From the NCBI GenBank assembly GCA_003164955.1, contig PLRW01000247.1:1-62746 (forward strand): a stretch of DNA of 62,746 nucleotides. Direction: 5' to 3'. The DNA is from Actinomycetota bacterium. Lineage in GTDB: Bacteria; Actinomycetota; Actinomycetes; Streptosporangiales; Streptosporangiaceae. The translations under genes were made by a program, and so were the position numbers. Position 1 is the stretch's first letter, and every line of letters begins with the position of its first letter. Below, piece by piece: positions 36,742 through 45,038 of this stretch. The notes beneath the pieces were generated by a model that ran no database searches, was not told the DNA's origin, and saw only the letters and a program-made list of their open reading frames with translations.

Positions 36742-37923
36742 CTAGCTCAATCCCGGCAACAGCGCCGCCAGTTCTTCCAGGCTATCTAGATCGTGGCCGG
36801 ACAGCAGTAGGTCGATGTGCGGCGCGACCACCATCATGCCCAGCGTGCTCGGCCGGAAGTCCGGGTTATGTCCCTTGTGCGGGTTCAGCCAGACCAGCCG
36901 GTGACACTGCCGGGAGAGCCGCTCCATCGCGTTAGCCAGGATCTCCGGGTCACCCCGGTCCAGGCCGTCCGAGCAGATGACCACCACCCCGCCGCGGGCC
37001 AGGCCACGCCGCCCCCACTGCCGGACGAAGGTGTCCAGCGAGTCCCCGATCCGCGTCCCGCCCTCCCAGTCGAGGACGGCGTGGGCGGCCTGCTCCAGGG
37101 CCTCGTCCGGGCGGCGCCGGCCCAGCGGGCGGGTGATGCGGGTGAGCCGGGTACCGAAGCAGAACACCTCGACCCGGCCGGACGCCCGCCGGGCCGAGTG
37201 CGCGAACTGCAGCAGGCTCCGCGAGTAGTCGGCCATCGACCCGGAGATGTCGAGGATGAGAATGAGCGGCCGGAGCTTGACCTTGCGCCGCTGCCAGCGC
37301 AGCTCCGCGGGCTCGCCACCCGTCCGCATCGAGGCCCGCACCGTCCGGCGCAGGTCCGGGGCCCGCCCGGAGCGCGCGGGCTGGGCGCGCCGGGTGCGGC
37401 GCTTCGGCGGGGTGAGCCGCATCCTGGCCATGATCCGGCGCACCGCCGCCAGCTCCTCCGGGGTGCAGGCGTCGAACGACTTGCGCCGGAGCGCTTCGGC
37501 GGCCGAGGCCATCAGGCCGAGCGTGGCCTCCTCTTCGTCCCCGCCCCCGGGCGGGTCGGTGGCCGGCACATCAAGCACCGCCCCCTCCACCTGCGCGGCG
37601 ATCTGCGCGCTGATCGTCATCATGGCCGGGGCCGGGGCGCTGTCCGCGAGGAAATACGCGCGGAACACCTGGTCGTAGACCTCGATGTCGTCCTTGCGGC
37701 TGACCAGCGTCGCGCGGCCCGCCCAGTACAGGTCGAGCAGGTCGGTCGGGTCCAGCGGCACCATGGCCGCGCAGTAGACCAGCAGGTCGCCGGTGCCGGC
37801 GGCCAGCCCGGCCGCCCGGAGAGCGGCCACGAAGCCCGACAGGACGCCGACGAAGGGCGGTGCGCCAGGCTCCGGATGGGTGACCGGGCCGGGGTCCGGC
37901 TCCGGTGCGGCCCGCTCAGGCAC
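36742..37923 (-). CDS. coxE: CoxE-like von Willebrand factor A protein, locus B
   Basis: This 393-residue protein is the second CoxE. The VWA metal site is DISGSM (225-230), with DWEGGTRIGDS and ICSDGLDRGDP downstream. It shares LRPxxLxLDISGSM and GTRLTRIT with the locus A copy but lacks that copy's FPAGD repeats. It works with the adjacent MoxR ATPase, probably in assembling the copper-sulfur part of the CoxL active site. Its start overlaps the end of coxD by eight bases. Confidence 0.9.
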   Translation of the reverse strand: MPERAAPEPDPGPVTHPEPGAPPFVGVLSGFVAALRAAGLAAGTGDLLVYCAAMVPLDPTDLLDLYWAGRATLVSRKDDIEVYDQVFRAYFLADSAPAPAMMTISAQIAAQVEGAVLDVPATDPPGGGDEEEATLGLMASAAEALRRKSFDACTPEELAAVRRIMARMRLTPPKRRTRRAQPARSGRAPDLRRTVRASMRTGGEPAELRWQRRKVKLRPLILILDISGSMADYSRSLLQFAHSARRASGRVEVFCFGTRLTRITRPLGRRRPDEALEQAAHAVLDWEGGTRIGDSLDTFVRQWGRRGLARGGVVVICSDGLDRGDPEILANAMERLSRQCHRLVWLNPHKGHNPDFRPSTLGMMVVAPHIDLLLSGHDLDSLEELAALLPGLS

Positions 37924-38830
37924 CGGACGTGATCTCCCTGAGGTTCTCGCGGACGAGGTCGAGATCGTCGCGTTCCTTCAGCACCGCGCCGAGAGTGACA
38001 GAGGCGTTGTCCTCGTCCAGGTCCGTCTCGCCGAGGAAGTCGAGGGTGCGCGCCCAGTCGATGGTCTCGGCCACACCCGGCGGCTTGGCCAGGTCCAGCT
38101 CGCGAAGCCGGTGCACGGCCGCGACCACCTTCCGCGCCAGGGTCTGCGCGACGTCCGGCTCCCGGACGGTGACGATCTCCAGCTCACGCTCGGCGGACGG
38201 GTACCCGATCCAGTGGTAGAGGCAGCGCCGCTTGAGCGCGTCGTGCAGCTCACGGGTCCGGTTCGAGGTGAGGATGACCAGCGGCGGGCTCTCCGCGCGG
38301 ATCGTGCCCACCTCGGGGATGCTGACCTGGAAGTCGGAGAGCACCTCGAGCAGGAACGCCTCGAACTCGTCGTCGGCCCGGTCCACCTCGTCGATCAGCA
38401 GCACCGCCCGGTCGCCGGCCCGGACCGCCTCCAGCAGCGGCCGTTCCAGCAGGAACTTCGGGCCGAAGAGTTTCTCCACGGCCTCGTCACCGGCGAGCTG
38501 ATGCTCCGACATGGCCCGGATGTGCAGCATCTGGCGGGCGTAGTCCCACTCGTACAGCGCCTGGCTGGTGTCGATGCCCTCGTAGCACTGCAGCCGGATC
38601 AGCTTCCGGCCGAACACCGACGCGAGCACCTTGGCCGCCTCGGTCTTGCCCACCCCCACTTCACCTTCGAGCAGCACGGGACGCTGCAGCGACAGCGCGA
38701 CGAACAAGGTGGTAGCCAGGCCCCGGTCGGCCAGGTAACCGCCCTCGCGCAAGATGCCGGTCAGTTCGCCGACGCTTTGGGGAAGGCCCGCGTGGCCCGG
38801 TGATCCGTGCCCGTCGGCTTCGTCCGGCAC
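37916..38830 (-). CDS. coxD: CoxD-like MoxR-family AAA+ ATPase, locus B
   Basis: This 304-residue AAA+ ATPase has Walker A GEVGVGKTE (56-64), Walker B AVLLIDEVDRAD (near 145) and LTSNRTRELHDALKRRC. It is closely similar to the locus A ATPase through QCYEGID-type and LYEWDYARQ segments. GTG 38830 begins three bases after the upstream small-protein stop, so the two are coupled. It presumably energises maturation of the Mo-Cu site with CoxE. Confidence 0.9.
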   Translation of the reverse strand: MPDEADGHGSPGHAGLPQSVGELTGILREGGYLADRGLATTLFVALSLQRPVLLEGEVGVGKTEAAKVLASVFGRKLIRLQCYEGIDTSQALYEWDYARQMLHIRAMSEHQLAGDEAVEKLFGPKFLLERPLLEAVRAGDRAVLLIDEVDRADDEFEAFLLEVLSDFQVSIPEVGTIRAESPPLVILTSNRTRELHDALKRRCLYHWIGYPSAERELEIVTVREPDVAQTLARKVVAAVHRLRELDLAKPPGVAETIDWARTLDFLGETDLDEDNASVTLGAVLKERDDLDLVRENLREITSGA

Positions 38831-38833
38831 GAG

Positions 38834-39109
38834 TCAGCGCGCGGTGGGGGCGTTGGGCGCGCCGGGCGCGGAACCGAATACGAGGTCCTTCAGGCTCGCG
38901 CCGGAGTTCAGCTTGCCCTCCCGCTCCAGCCTGCCGCGCCACGCGGCCCGGATGTCTTCGTCCGTGCCGTCAAATCCGACGTTCTGCATGTTCTTGCAGG
39001 ACTTGCCGTGACCGTGGTGGCCCAGGACCTCGTCCAGGTCGGCACCGCCCTGACCCTGCGCGCTCCACACTTCCCGCAGGACCTCAAGGGCCTCGACTGG
39101 CTCAGCCAT
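38834..39109 (-). CDS. Small His/Cys-containing protein heading the coxD-coxE operon
   Basis: This 91-residue cytoplasmic protein begins MAEPVEALEVLREVWSAQGQ and contains VLGHHGHGKSCKNM (about 29-42), with three His and one Cys in seven residues, followed by a charged helical part ending SLKDLVFG. The cluster could bind copper or another metal. Its gene lies directly ahead of coxD, separated by three bases, and behind a variant of the shared LysR-type dyad. I do not recognise the family; a metallochaperone role for the Mo-Cu centre is a hypothesis from motif and position. Confidence 0.65.
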   Translation of the reverse strand: MAEPVEALEVLREVWSAQGQGGADLDEVLGHHGHGKSCKNMQNVGFDGTDEDIRAAWRGRLEREGKLNSGASLKDLVFGSAPGAPNAPTAR

Positions 39110-39181
39110 GCGCGTATCCCTCCGGCCGTCAACTGGTCTGACCGACTTTAGTTCGCGCCGGCGGACATGGCGACCGCCGAT

Positions 39182-39195
39182 TAAGGCTTCTCTTA
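39182..39195. promoter_or_regulatory. Third copy of the LysR-type dyad, TAAG-GCTTCT-CTTA
   Basis: This 14-base site keeps the outer half-sites TAAG and CTTA with the same six-base interval as the sites at 25043 and 28475. The flanks also match, reading TTAAG-N6-CTTATTCG like the locus B site. It lies 73 bases upstream of the minus-strand coxD-coxE operon and 119 bases upstream of the plus-strand alpha/beta hydrolase. Confidence 0.5.
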
Positions 39196-39313
39196 TTCGC
39201 CCCTTTTGCGCGGCCGTCGCCGTGACCGCGGTAACCGCGCACGCGATGGCTCTTGCCCCGCGCGTGCGGCCGCCGTACGATTTTTGTTACCCGTCAGTAA
39301 CGGAGGTCAGGTC

Positions 39314-40150
39314 ATGGGACTCGCGTTCGAACGGGTGGGCTCGGGACCGCCCCTCGTCCTGCTGCACGGCATCGGGCACCACCGCCAGGCGTGGAACGCC
39401 GTCACCGGGCTGCTGGCCCCCAGCCGGGAGCTGATCCTGGTCGATCTCCCCGGCCACGGCGAGTCGCCGCCGCTGCGGCTGGACGGGCGTCCGCCGGTGG
39501 AGGCGCTGGCCGCGGAGGTCGCCGCCTTTCTCGACTCCCAGGGCCTGGATCGCCCGCACGTGGCCGGGAACTCGCTCGGCGGGGTGCTGGCGCTGATTCT
39601 CGCGGCCCACGGGCGGGCCGCCAGCGCGACCGGGCTGTCGCCCGCCGGGTTCTGGCGGCGCGGCGCGGACTTCCGGCGGGCCAAGGCGATCTTCACGGTC
39701 ATGCAGGCGGCCAGTGCGGGGGTCCATCCGGTCGCCGCCGGCCTGACGCGATCCCGGGCCGGCCGCGCCTTCATGTACGCCGCCATCGTCGCCAAGCCGT
39801 CCCAGCTCAGCCCCGAGCAGGCGCGCGCCGACGCCGACGCCTTCCGCACGGCCCGCGTCACGATGAAAGAGATCCTGGACGTCCCGGTGTCGTTCACCCT
39901 GGACATCCCGGACGACGTGCCCGTCACGATCGCCTGGGGGACGCACGACCGGCTGCTTCCGGCCGGCCAGGCCGACGTCGCCCGGCAGCGCCTGCCCCAG
40001 GCCCGTTTCGTCCTGCTGCCGGGCTGCGGGCACGTTCCGATGACGGACGACCCGGCGCTGGTCGCCCGGGTCCTGCTCGAGGGCAGCACGGTGCCTGCCC
40101 CCGCGCCTGCGCGGGCCACGGCCACGGCCGAGGGCGCTACGGGCGGGTGA
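39314..40150 (+). CDS. Alpha/beta hydrolase
   Basis: This 278-residue cytoplasmic hydrolase has the oxyanion motif LLHGIGHH, the nucleophile elbow GNSLGG (Ser near residue 93), an acid in WGTHDRLLP and the catalytic His in GCGHVPM. The ATG at 39314 follows GGAGG by eight bases; an earlier in-frame start has no such site. The lid region (about 115-200) is helical. Substrate unknown; it may be an esterase or haloalkane-type enzyme. It shares a divergent promoter region with the locus B coxD-coxE operon, so co-regulation is possible. The last 14 bases overlap the convergent acetyltransferase gene. Confidence 0.85.
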   Translation: MGLAFERVGSGPPLVLLHGIGHHRQAWNAVTGLLAPSRELILVDLPGHGESPPLRLDGRPPVEALAAEVAAFLDSQGLDRPHVAGNSLGGVLALILAAHGRAASATGLSPAGFWRRGADFRRAKAIFTVMQAASAGVHPVAAGLTRSRAGRAFMYAAIVAKPSQLSPEQARADADAFRTARVTMKEILDVPVSFTLDIPDDVPVTIAWGTHDRLLPAGQADVARQRLPQARFVLLPGCGHVPMTDDPALVARVLLEGSTVPAPAPARATATAEGATGG

Positions 40151-40682
40151 GACGCCAGACGATCCCGGTCCCGGTCCCGGCCTCCGGCTTGATGTCGAGT
40201 GACCGCGACCCCAGCTCGGTGAAACCGAGTTTGCGCGGAACCGCCGCACTGGCCTCGTTGAGCTCGTCGTGCACGATCTCGACGTGGTCGATGCCGGGCA
40301 GCCGGAACGCGGCGTCCGTCAGCGCGGCGGCGGACGCCGTGGCCAGCCCGCGGCGGACGTACGCCTGGTGCACCCAGTACCCGATCTCCAGTCCGCCCGG
40401 GGCGATCCTCGCCATCAGCCCGCAGCTGCCCGCAATCTGCCCGCCCACGGTGATCGCGTAGTTGTAGGCCACGCCGCTGTTCCAGTCCTGCTCACAGGCG
40501 GCGAGGAAGCCGATGGCGTTCTCCCGGGTGTACGCCGGCGCCCACGGCATCCACGGCCGCAGATGGTCCATCGACTCGATGACCGCCGTGTAGGCGGCCT
40601 CTTCGTCGTGCCACCGCCATCGGCGGAGGGTGACCGGCCCGTACTCGAGCGTCTCGCCGGGGCGGGGAGCGAAGTCCTGCAT
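40137..40682 (-). CDS. GNAT-family N-acetyltransferase
   Basis: This 181-residue protein has the RimJ/RimL-type GNAT fold: VTLRRWRWHDEEAAY at the start, GSCGLMARI and EIGYWVHQAYVRRGLATASA (acetyl-CoA-binding loop, RRGLAT near residue 118), then NEASAAVPRKLGF, where the usual Asn-x-x-S motif occurs. It probably acetylates a protein N-terminus or small amine. The ATG at 40682 sits very close to GGAGGG; a longer in-frame start at 40808 lacks similarity. It diverges from the M20 peptidase gene. Confidence 0.85.
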   Translation of the reverse strand: MQDFAPRPGETLEYGPVTLRRWRWHDEEAAYTAVIESMDHLRPWMPWAPAYTRENAIGFLAACEQDWNSGVAYNYAITVGGQIAGSCGLMARIAPGGLEIGYWVHQAYVRRGLATASAAALTDAAFRLPGIDHVEIVHDELNEASAAVPRKLGFTELGSRSLDIKPEAGTGTGIVWRLTRP

Positions 40683-40773
40683 CCCTCCATGCTGGCCTTC
40701 TCCCGCGGACGGGGACAACCCGGTTATCCGCCGCCGCGATATCGTCGGCGCCGAGTCACGGAGAGGAGCCCGG

Positions 40774-42003
40774 ATGGACGTCAAGGACACCATCGCCGGC
40801 ACGGTCATGGGCGCGCGGGAACGGCTGACGGAGCTGAGTCACCGGCTGCACGCCCACCCCGAGGTCGCGTGGTCCGAGGAGCGCGCCGCCGCCTGGGTCA
40901 GCGCGGAACTGGCCGACGCCGGGTTCGACGTGGAGGCAGGCGCCTGCGGGCTGCCGACCGCGTTCATCGCCCGGACCGGCACCGGGCCGCTGCACGTGGG
41001 CATCTGCGCCGAATACGACGCCCTCCCCGGGCTCGGGCACGCCTGCGGGCACAACATCATCGCGGCCGCCGCCGTGGGGGCCGGCCTCGCGCTCGCGGCG
41101 GCCGCCGACGACCTGGGGCTCACCGTGACGGTGTTCGGGACACCGGCCGAGGAAGGCGGCGGGGGCAAGGTGTACATGCTGGAACGCGGGGCGTTCCGTG
41201 GCGTGCACGCGGCGATGATGGTGCACCCGGGCCCGGTCGACGTCGCGGAGGCCCGGCCGTTCGCCGCCTCGCACATGCTGGTCCGCTACCGGGGCCAGGC
41301 CACGCACGCGGCCGCCTACCCCGAGCGCGGTGTCAACGCCGCCGACGCGTTCACGATCGCGCAGGTCGCGATCGGGCTGCTGCGCCAGCAGTTGCCGCCG
41401 AGCACCCGGGTGCACGGGATCATCACCCACGGCGGGGACGCCCCCAACATAATCCCGGACCGCACCGAAGGCCGCTGGTACGCCCGGGCCGAGACCCTGC
41501 ACGAACTGGCCGCGCTGGAGCCCCGCGTGCGGCGCTGCTTCGAGGCCGGGGCGCTCGCCACCGGGTGTGAGCTGGAGATCGAGGTGGAAGCGCCGCCCTA
41601 CGCCGAATTCCGCAACGATCCCGACCTGCTGCCGCTCTACCGCGCCAACGCGGAGCGGCTCGGCCGGCGGTTCGCGCCCCCGGAGGGGGCGGCCCCGGGT
41701 GCCGGGGACCCTGGTGCGGGAGGCTCTGGTGCGGGGACAGCCGGGGATGCCGCGGCCGCCGGCCGGATGAACCGCGCCTCCACCGACATGGGCAACGTCT
41801 CCCTGATCGTGCCGTCGATCCACCCCTACATCGGGATCGGCTCGCTGCCTGCGGTCAACCACCAGAAGGAGTTCGCCGCACATTGCGTCAGCCCGGCCGC
41901 GGACCAGGCACTCGTGGACGGGGCGATCGGCCTGGCCTGGACCGCCGCGGACGCGGCCCTGGACGAGACGGTCCGCGGCCGCCTGCTCGCGGGAGGCCGC
42001 TGA
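40774..42003 (+). CDS. M20-family metallopeptidase/amidohydrolase (AbgB-like)
   Basis: This 409-residue cytoplasmic enzyme hydrolyses an amide bond such as an N-acyl amino acid or p-aminobenzoyl-glutamate type substrate. The metal-binding motifs are LGHACGHN (near 88-95) and TPAEEGGGGK (catalytic Glu near 126); a dimerisation domain occupies about 175-300. An Ala/Gly-rich insert (about 308-330, PGAGDPGAGGSGAG) interrupts the second catalytic half and is unlike most relatives. The ATG follows GAGAGGAG. It is followed by the LLM oxidoreductase gene after 48 bases, possibly co-transcribed. Confidence 0.88.
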   Translation: MDVKDTIAGTVMGARERLTELSHRLHAHPEVAWSEERAAAWVSAELADAGFDVEAGACGLPTAFIARTGTGPLHVGICAEYDALPGLGHACGHNIIAAAAVGAGLALAAAADDLGLTVTVFGTPAEEGGGGKVYMLERGAFRGVHAAMMVHPGPVDVAEARPFAASHMLVRYRGQATHAAAYPERGVNAADAFTIAQVAIGLLRQQLPPSTRVHGIITHGGDAPNIIPDRTEGRWYARAETLHELAALEPRVRRCFEAGALATGCELEIEVEAPPYAEFRNDPDLLPLYRANAERLGRRFAPPEGAAPGAGDPGAGGSGAGTAGDAAAAGRMNRASTDMGNVSLIVPSIHPYIGIGSLPAVNHQKEFAAHCVSPAADQALVDGAIGLAWTAADAALDETVRGRLLAGGR

Positions 42004-42051
42004 GCGGAGCCAGCCGGCGGTTATGAAAGCCTTGTGACCGGAGGTGTTCGC

Positions 42052-42930
42052 GTGAAGATCGGACTTCAGATTCCTGATTTCACCTGGCCAGGGGGCGCCG
42101 CACAGATCGGCCCGGCCCTGGCCACTATCGCCCGCACCGCGGATGACACTGGCTTCGACCGCATCATGGTCATGGACCACCTGTTCCAGATTTCCGTGGT
42201 GGGACCGGCCGAGCACGAAATGCTGGAGGCGTACACCACGCTCGGTTTCCTGGCCGCGCACACGTCGCGGGCCCGGCTCGGCACGCTCGTCACCGCGGCC
42301 ATCTACCGGTATCCGGGCCTGCTGGGCAAGACCATCACCACCCTGGACGTGCTGTCCGGCGGCCGGGCGTGGCTGGGGATCGGGGCGGGCTGGAACGAGG
42401 AGGAGTCGCGTGGCCTGGGCATCCGGTTCCCGCCGATGTCCGAGCGGTTCGAGCAGCTCGAGGAGAGCATCCAGATCTGCCTGCAGATGTGGGCCGGGGA
42501 CGAGAGTCCCTATAACGGCAAGCTCAATCATCTGGAGCGCCCGCTCAACTCACCGCAGGCCCTGACCAGGCCGCACCCGCCGATCATGATCGGGGGCGGC
42601 GGGGAGAAGAAGACCCTGCGGCTGGTGGCCAAGTACGCGCAGGCGTGCAACCTGTTCCCCACCCCGGAGCTCGGCCACAAGCTCGAGGTGCTGCGTGAGC
42701 ACTGCGAGCGCGAGGGCCGGAACTACGACGAGATCGAGAAGACCGCCATCTTCCCCTTCGACGTCGGCCCGAAGGGCGAGAAGGCCGGCGAGGTGATCGA
42801 CCGGCTCGGGCAGCTCGCGGAGGCCGGGATCCAGGCGGTGATCGGCGGCCTGAGAGGTGTCCATGAGATCACCCCGCTGGAGGTCATGGGCAGCGAGGTC
42901 ATCCCCGCCGTCGCCTCCCTCGGCACCTGA
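42052..42930 (+). CDS. LLM-class F420-dependent oxidoreductase
   Basis: This 292-residue cytoplasmic enzyme has the luciferase-like (beta/alpha)8 fold. VKIGLQIPDFTWPGG at the start, VMDHLFQ near 38, the LGTLVTAAIYRYPGLLGKTITTLDVLSGGRAWLGIGAGWNEEE block (about 77-120) and PPIMIGGGGEKKTLRLVAKYA (about 178-198) are typical of the F420-binding subgroup. GTG 42052 follows GGAGGT by six bases and is preferred over the in-frame GTG at 42034. It should pass hydride between cofactor F420 and an unknown substrate, supporting an actinobacterial host. Confidence 0.88.
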   Translation: MKIGLQIPDFTWPGGAAQIGPALATIARTADDTGFDRIMVMDHLFQISVVGPAEHEMLEAYTTLGFLAAHTSRARLGTLVTAAIYRYPGLLGKTITTLDVLSGGRAWLGIGAGWNEEESRGLGIRFPPMSERFEQLEESIQICLQMWAGDESPYNGKLNHLERPLNSPQALTRPHPPIMIGGGGEKKTLRLVAKYAQACNLFPTPELGHKLEVLREHCEREGRNYDEIEKTAIFPFDVGPKGEKAGEVIDRLGQLAEAGIQAVIGGLRGVHEITPLEVMGSEVIPAVASLGT

Positions 42931-42931
42931 C

Positions 42932-42982
42932 CCCCGGCCGTCCCCCGCGCCCGGGCCGCCGTGGCGCGGGGGACAGCCGGGG
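42932..42982 (+). terminator. Long hairpin after the LLM oxidoreductase gene
   Basis: Two 20-base arms (42932-42951 and 42963-42982) pair with one mismatch; the core is GTCCCCCGCGCC against GGCGCGGGGGAC. It begins one base after the stop codon. Confidence 0.8.
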
Positions 42983-42994
42983 TGGGCGGGGCGG

Positions 42995-43096
42995 TCAGCA
43001 GTTGCGGGGGGCGGGAATGCCCGCCACCCGCGCGCTGAGCCAGTTCACCACGTCCGTCCGGGCCAGCACCTGGGTCAGGACGTGGTCGCCGGCGTT
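42995..43096 (-). pseudogene. Possible remnant of a lipase C-terminus
   Basis: On the minus strand this segment reads NAGDHVLTQVLARTDVVNWL followed by SARVAGIPAPRNC and a stop (42995-42997). The pattern GDHVL, R-x-D, WL-x-x-R, G-x-P-A-P-x-N-C resembles the end of actinobacterial secretory triacylglycerol lipases. No start codon, catalytic Ser or upstream similarity remains in the 80 bases before the SixA gene. It is probably a leftover of a deleted gene. Confidence 0.4.
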
Positions 43097-43175
43097 ACGT
43101 CCACAACGCACGGCCGTACATATAACGCAAAGGTAGGAGTTACCCAGCCCTGGCCGGAGGGCGGTGACGGCTCGC

Positions 43176-43709
43176 TCACTCCGGAACGTTCCGCGGCACG
43201 GCGAAGTCGATCATGCGCGCCTCACCGGGGATCAGGTCCGCCCAGTCCCCCTTGAACTCCAGGACGGCGACGGCGGCGGTGGGGAACTTCTCCCGCACCC
43301 GCTCCAGCGGCTCGGCGGCCGGGCCGTCCGTCATCTGCGCGATCCCCACGGCAAGCTCGGCGATTCCCGGGTTGTGCCCGATCAGCAGGACCGTCCGGTA
43401 ATCATCGCCGGCCTCGCGGAGCAGGTGGAGCAGGCTGAGCGCGGTCGCCTCGTAGATGCGCTGCTCGTAACGGACGTCCGGCTTCGCGTCCAGTTCGCCG
43501 GCCAGCAACGCCCAGGTATCGCGGGTCCGGCGCGCGGTGGAGCACAGCACCACGTCGGGGACGTACCCGCCGTCCCGTAGCCACCGCCCCATCACCGGAG
43601 CATCGCGGCGCCCACGGTCGTTCAGCGGCCGTTCACTGTCGGCCATATCCGGCCACGCCGACTTGGCGTGCCGCAGCAGCAGAAGCCGCCGCGTCTCATC
43701 TGCGCCCAT
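43176..43709 (-). CDS. SixA-like histidine phosphatase
   Basis: This 177-residue cytoplasmic protein belongs to the branch-2-like histidine phosphatase family. The phospho-accepting motif is LLRHAKS with His14, and the second catalytic His lies in LIGHNPG (near 111). Length and motifs match SixA-type phosphohistidine phosphatases, which in actinobacteria are of uncertain target. The gene stands alone, with about 220 bases before the next plus-strand gene. Confidence 0.88.
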   Translation of the reverse strand: MGADETRRLLLLRHAKSAWPDMADSERPLNDRGRRDAPVMGRWLRDGGYVPDVVLCSTARRTRDTWALLAGELDAKPDVRYEQRIYEATALSLLHLLREAGDDYRTVLLIGHNPGIAELAVGIAQMTDGPAAEPLERVREKFPTAAVAVLEFKGDWADLIPGEARMIDFAVPRNVPE

Positions 43710-43933
43710 GACACCAGCCTGACACAGGATGACCGGCTTGTTCAGCTAAAGGTCGGCCGGAAAATGCCGCCCGTTCGGTGGCCGGACACCGTCCGCCGGC
43801 GGGGCGAGCGTAAGAAACGAGCCGACATGGCCCGACAACCCCAACCAGGACCCACCAATGGCCGTCTTATAGACGTAGCATCCAGTTCACCGAGGCCACC
43901 GGGCCGCGGCTACGTCACGGAGGCGACGGCGCC

Positions 43934-44914
43934 ATGAGGTTCACGCCCACACGAATGCGCCGGGCGCTCGCCGCCACGGCGGTGCTGGCCCTGACGGGCG
44001 GCCTCGCGGCCGCGGCCGTCAGCCCGGCCGCGAACGCGGCGACCAGCACGGCCGCCCACGTCGGCGCGGCGGCCAGCGCGGCCCGGCCCGACGGGGACAG
44101 CCCCGCCGGATTCTGGTACGGCACGGACAGCCTGCCCATCAAGATCAGCGGCAGCGCCCCCTATCAGGAACCGAAGATCGGCGGCCGCTACGCCGGCTAC
44201 ATCGGCATGACCGGCAGCTGGGCGGTTTGGCTGGGCTGCCGGGGCGGCTTCACCGCGTGGTCCGGGACCAACGCCTCGCAGGCCAACACGAACTACACCA
44301 GCTACGGCGTCGGTATCGGGCTGGGCGTCTACTGGTTCATGGGCGGACCGGGCGTGGACCCGAACTACAACGGCACCACGACCGAGGCCTACGCCTGGGG
44401 CCAGCGCCAGGCCGCACAGGCCGTGGCGGACGCCAACAAGCTGTACATCAAGTACCGGGTGCTCTTCATGGACGTCGAACTGCCCGGCGTTGCCCCCGCC
44501 CATGACAACGGCTGGAACAGTGTCTACACCTCGGCGTGCAGCGGCGTCACGAAGGCGAGCTACATCCCGGCCAGCGTCGACCGAGCCGACTTCAACGGCT
44601 TCTACGATTACGAGAACGCGCACGGCTACACGCCCGGTGTCTACTCCGAGCCGGGCATCTGGGCCTCGATCTTCGGCACCGGCACCGCCTCGCAGATTCC
44701 GAACGTCGACGAGTGGACGTATGAGCCCGAGACGACGAACTTCGCCGCGGCCCCGGTCGGCTGGTGCCTGAAGGGCACGTCGACCTGCGCCCGGTTCTTC
44801 GGCGGCGTGACCACCTCCAGCCCGCACGCGCTGATGTGGCAATGGTCGGGTGGCGGCGGCGTCAGCAACGGCGTGGGTGACTTCGACCAGATCGACACCA
44901 AAGTCGTCCGCTGA
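43934..44914 (+). CDS. Secreted protein with glycoside-hydrolase-25-like fold
   Basis: This 326-residue protein has an N-terminal signal peptide with an Arg pair (RMRRALAATAVLALTGG ... ANA, cleavage near residue 36). The mature domain shows TIM-barrel patterning: GVGIGLGVYWFMGGPGVDP, LFMDVELPG (an acidic pair resembling the DxE of GH25 lysozymes, about 181-185), DFNGFYDYENAHGYTPGVYSEPGIW and LMWQWSGGG. It is probably a cell-wall- or polysaccharide-directed hydrolase, although the catalytic residues are only inferred. About six cysteines suggest disulfides. GGAGG lies about 14 bases before the ATG, somewhat distant. Confidence 0.65.
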   Translation: MRFTPTRMRRALAATAVLALTGGLAAAAVSPAANAATSTAAHVGAAASAARPDGDSPAGFWYGTDSLPIKISGSAPYQEPKIGGRYAGYIGMTGSWAVWLGCRGGFTAWSGTNASQANTNYTSYGVGIGLGVYWFMGGPGVDPNYNGTTTEAYAWGQRQAAQAVADANKLYIKYRVLFMDVELPGVAPAHDNGWNSVYTSACSGVTKASYIPASVDRADFNGFYDYENAHGYTPGVYSEPGIWASIFGTGTASQIPNVDEWTYEPETTNFAAAPVGWCLKGTSTCARFFGGVTTSSPHALMWQWSGGGGVSNGVGDFDQIDTKVVR

Positions 44915-45038
44915 CCTTCGGCATCCGCTGACGGCCGCGAGTACGGCAGAGGGGGCCGGTCAGGGGCAACCGATTTTGTCACCGGCACAATAAGCATCGA
45001 TTGTCACGCGCACTGCCGGGCTGCGGCATTCTTATGCC

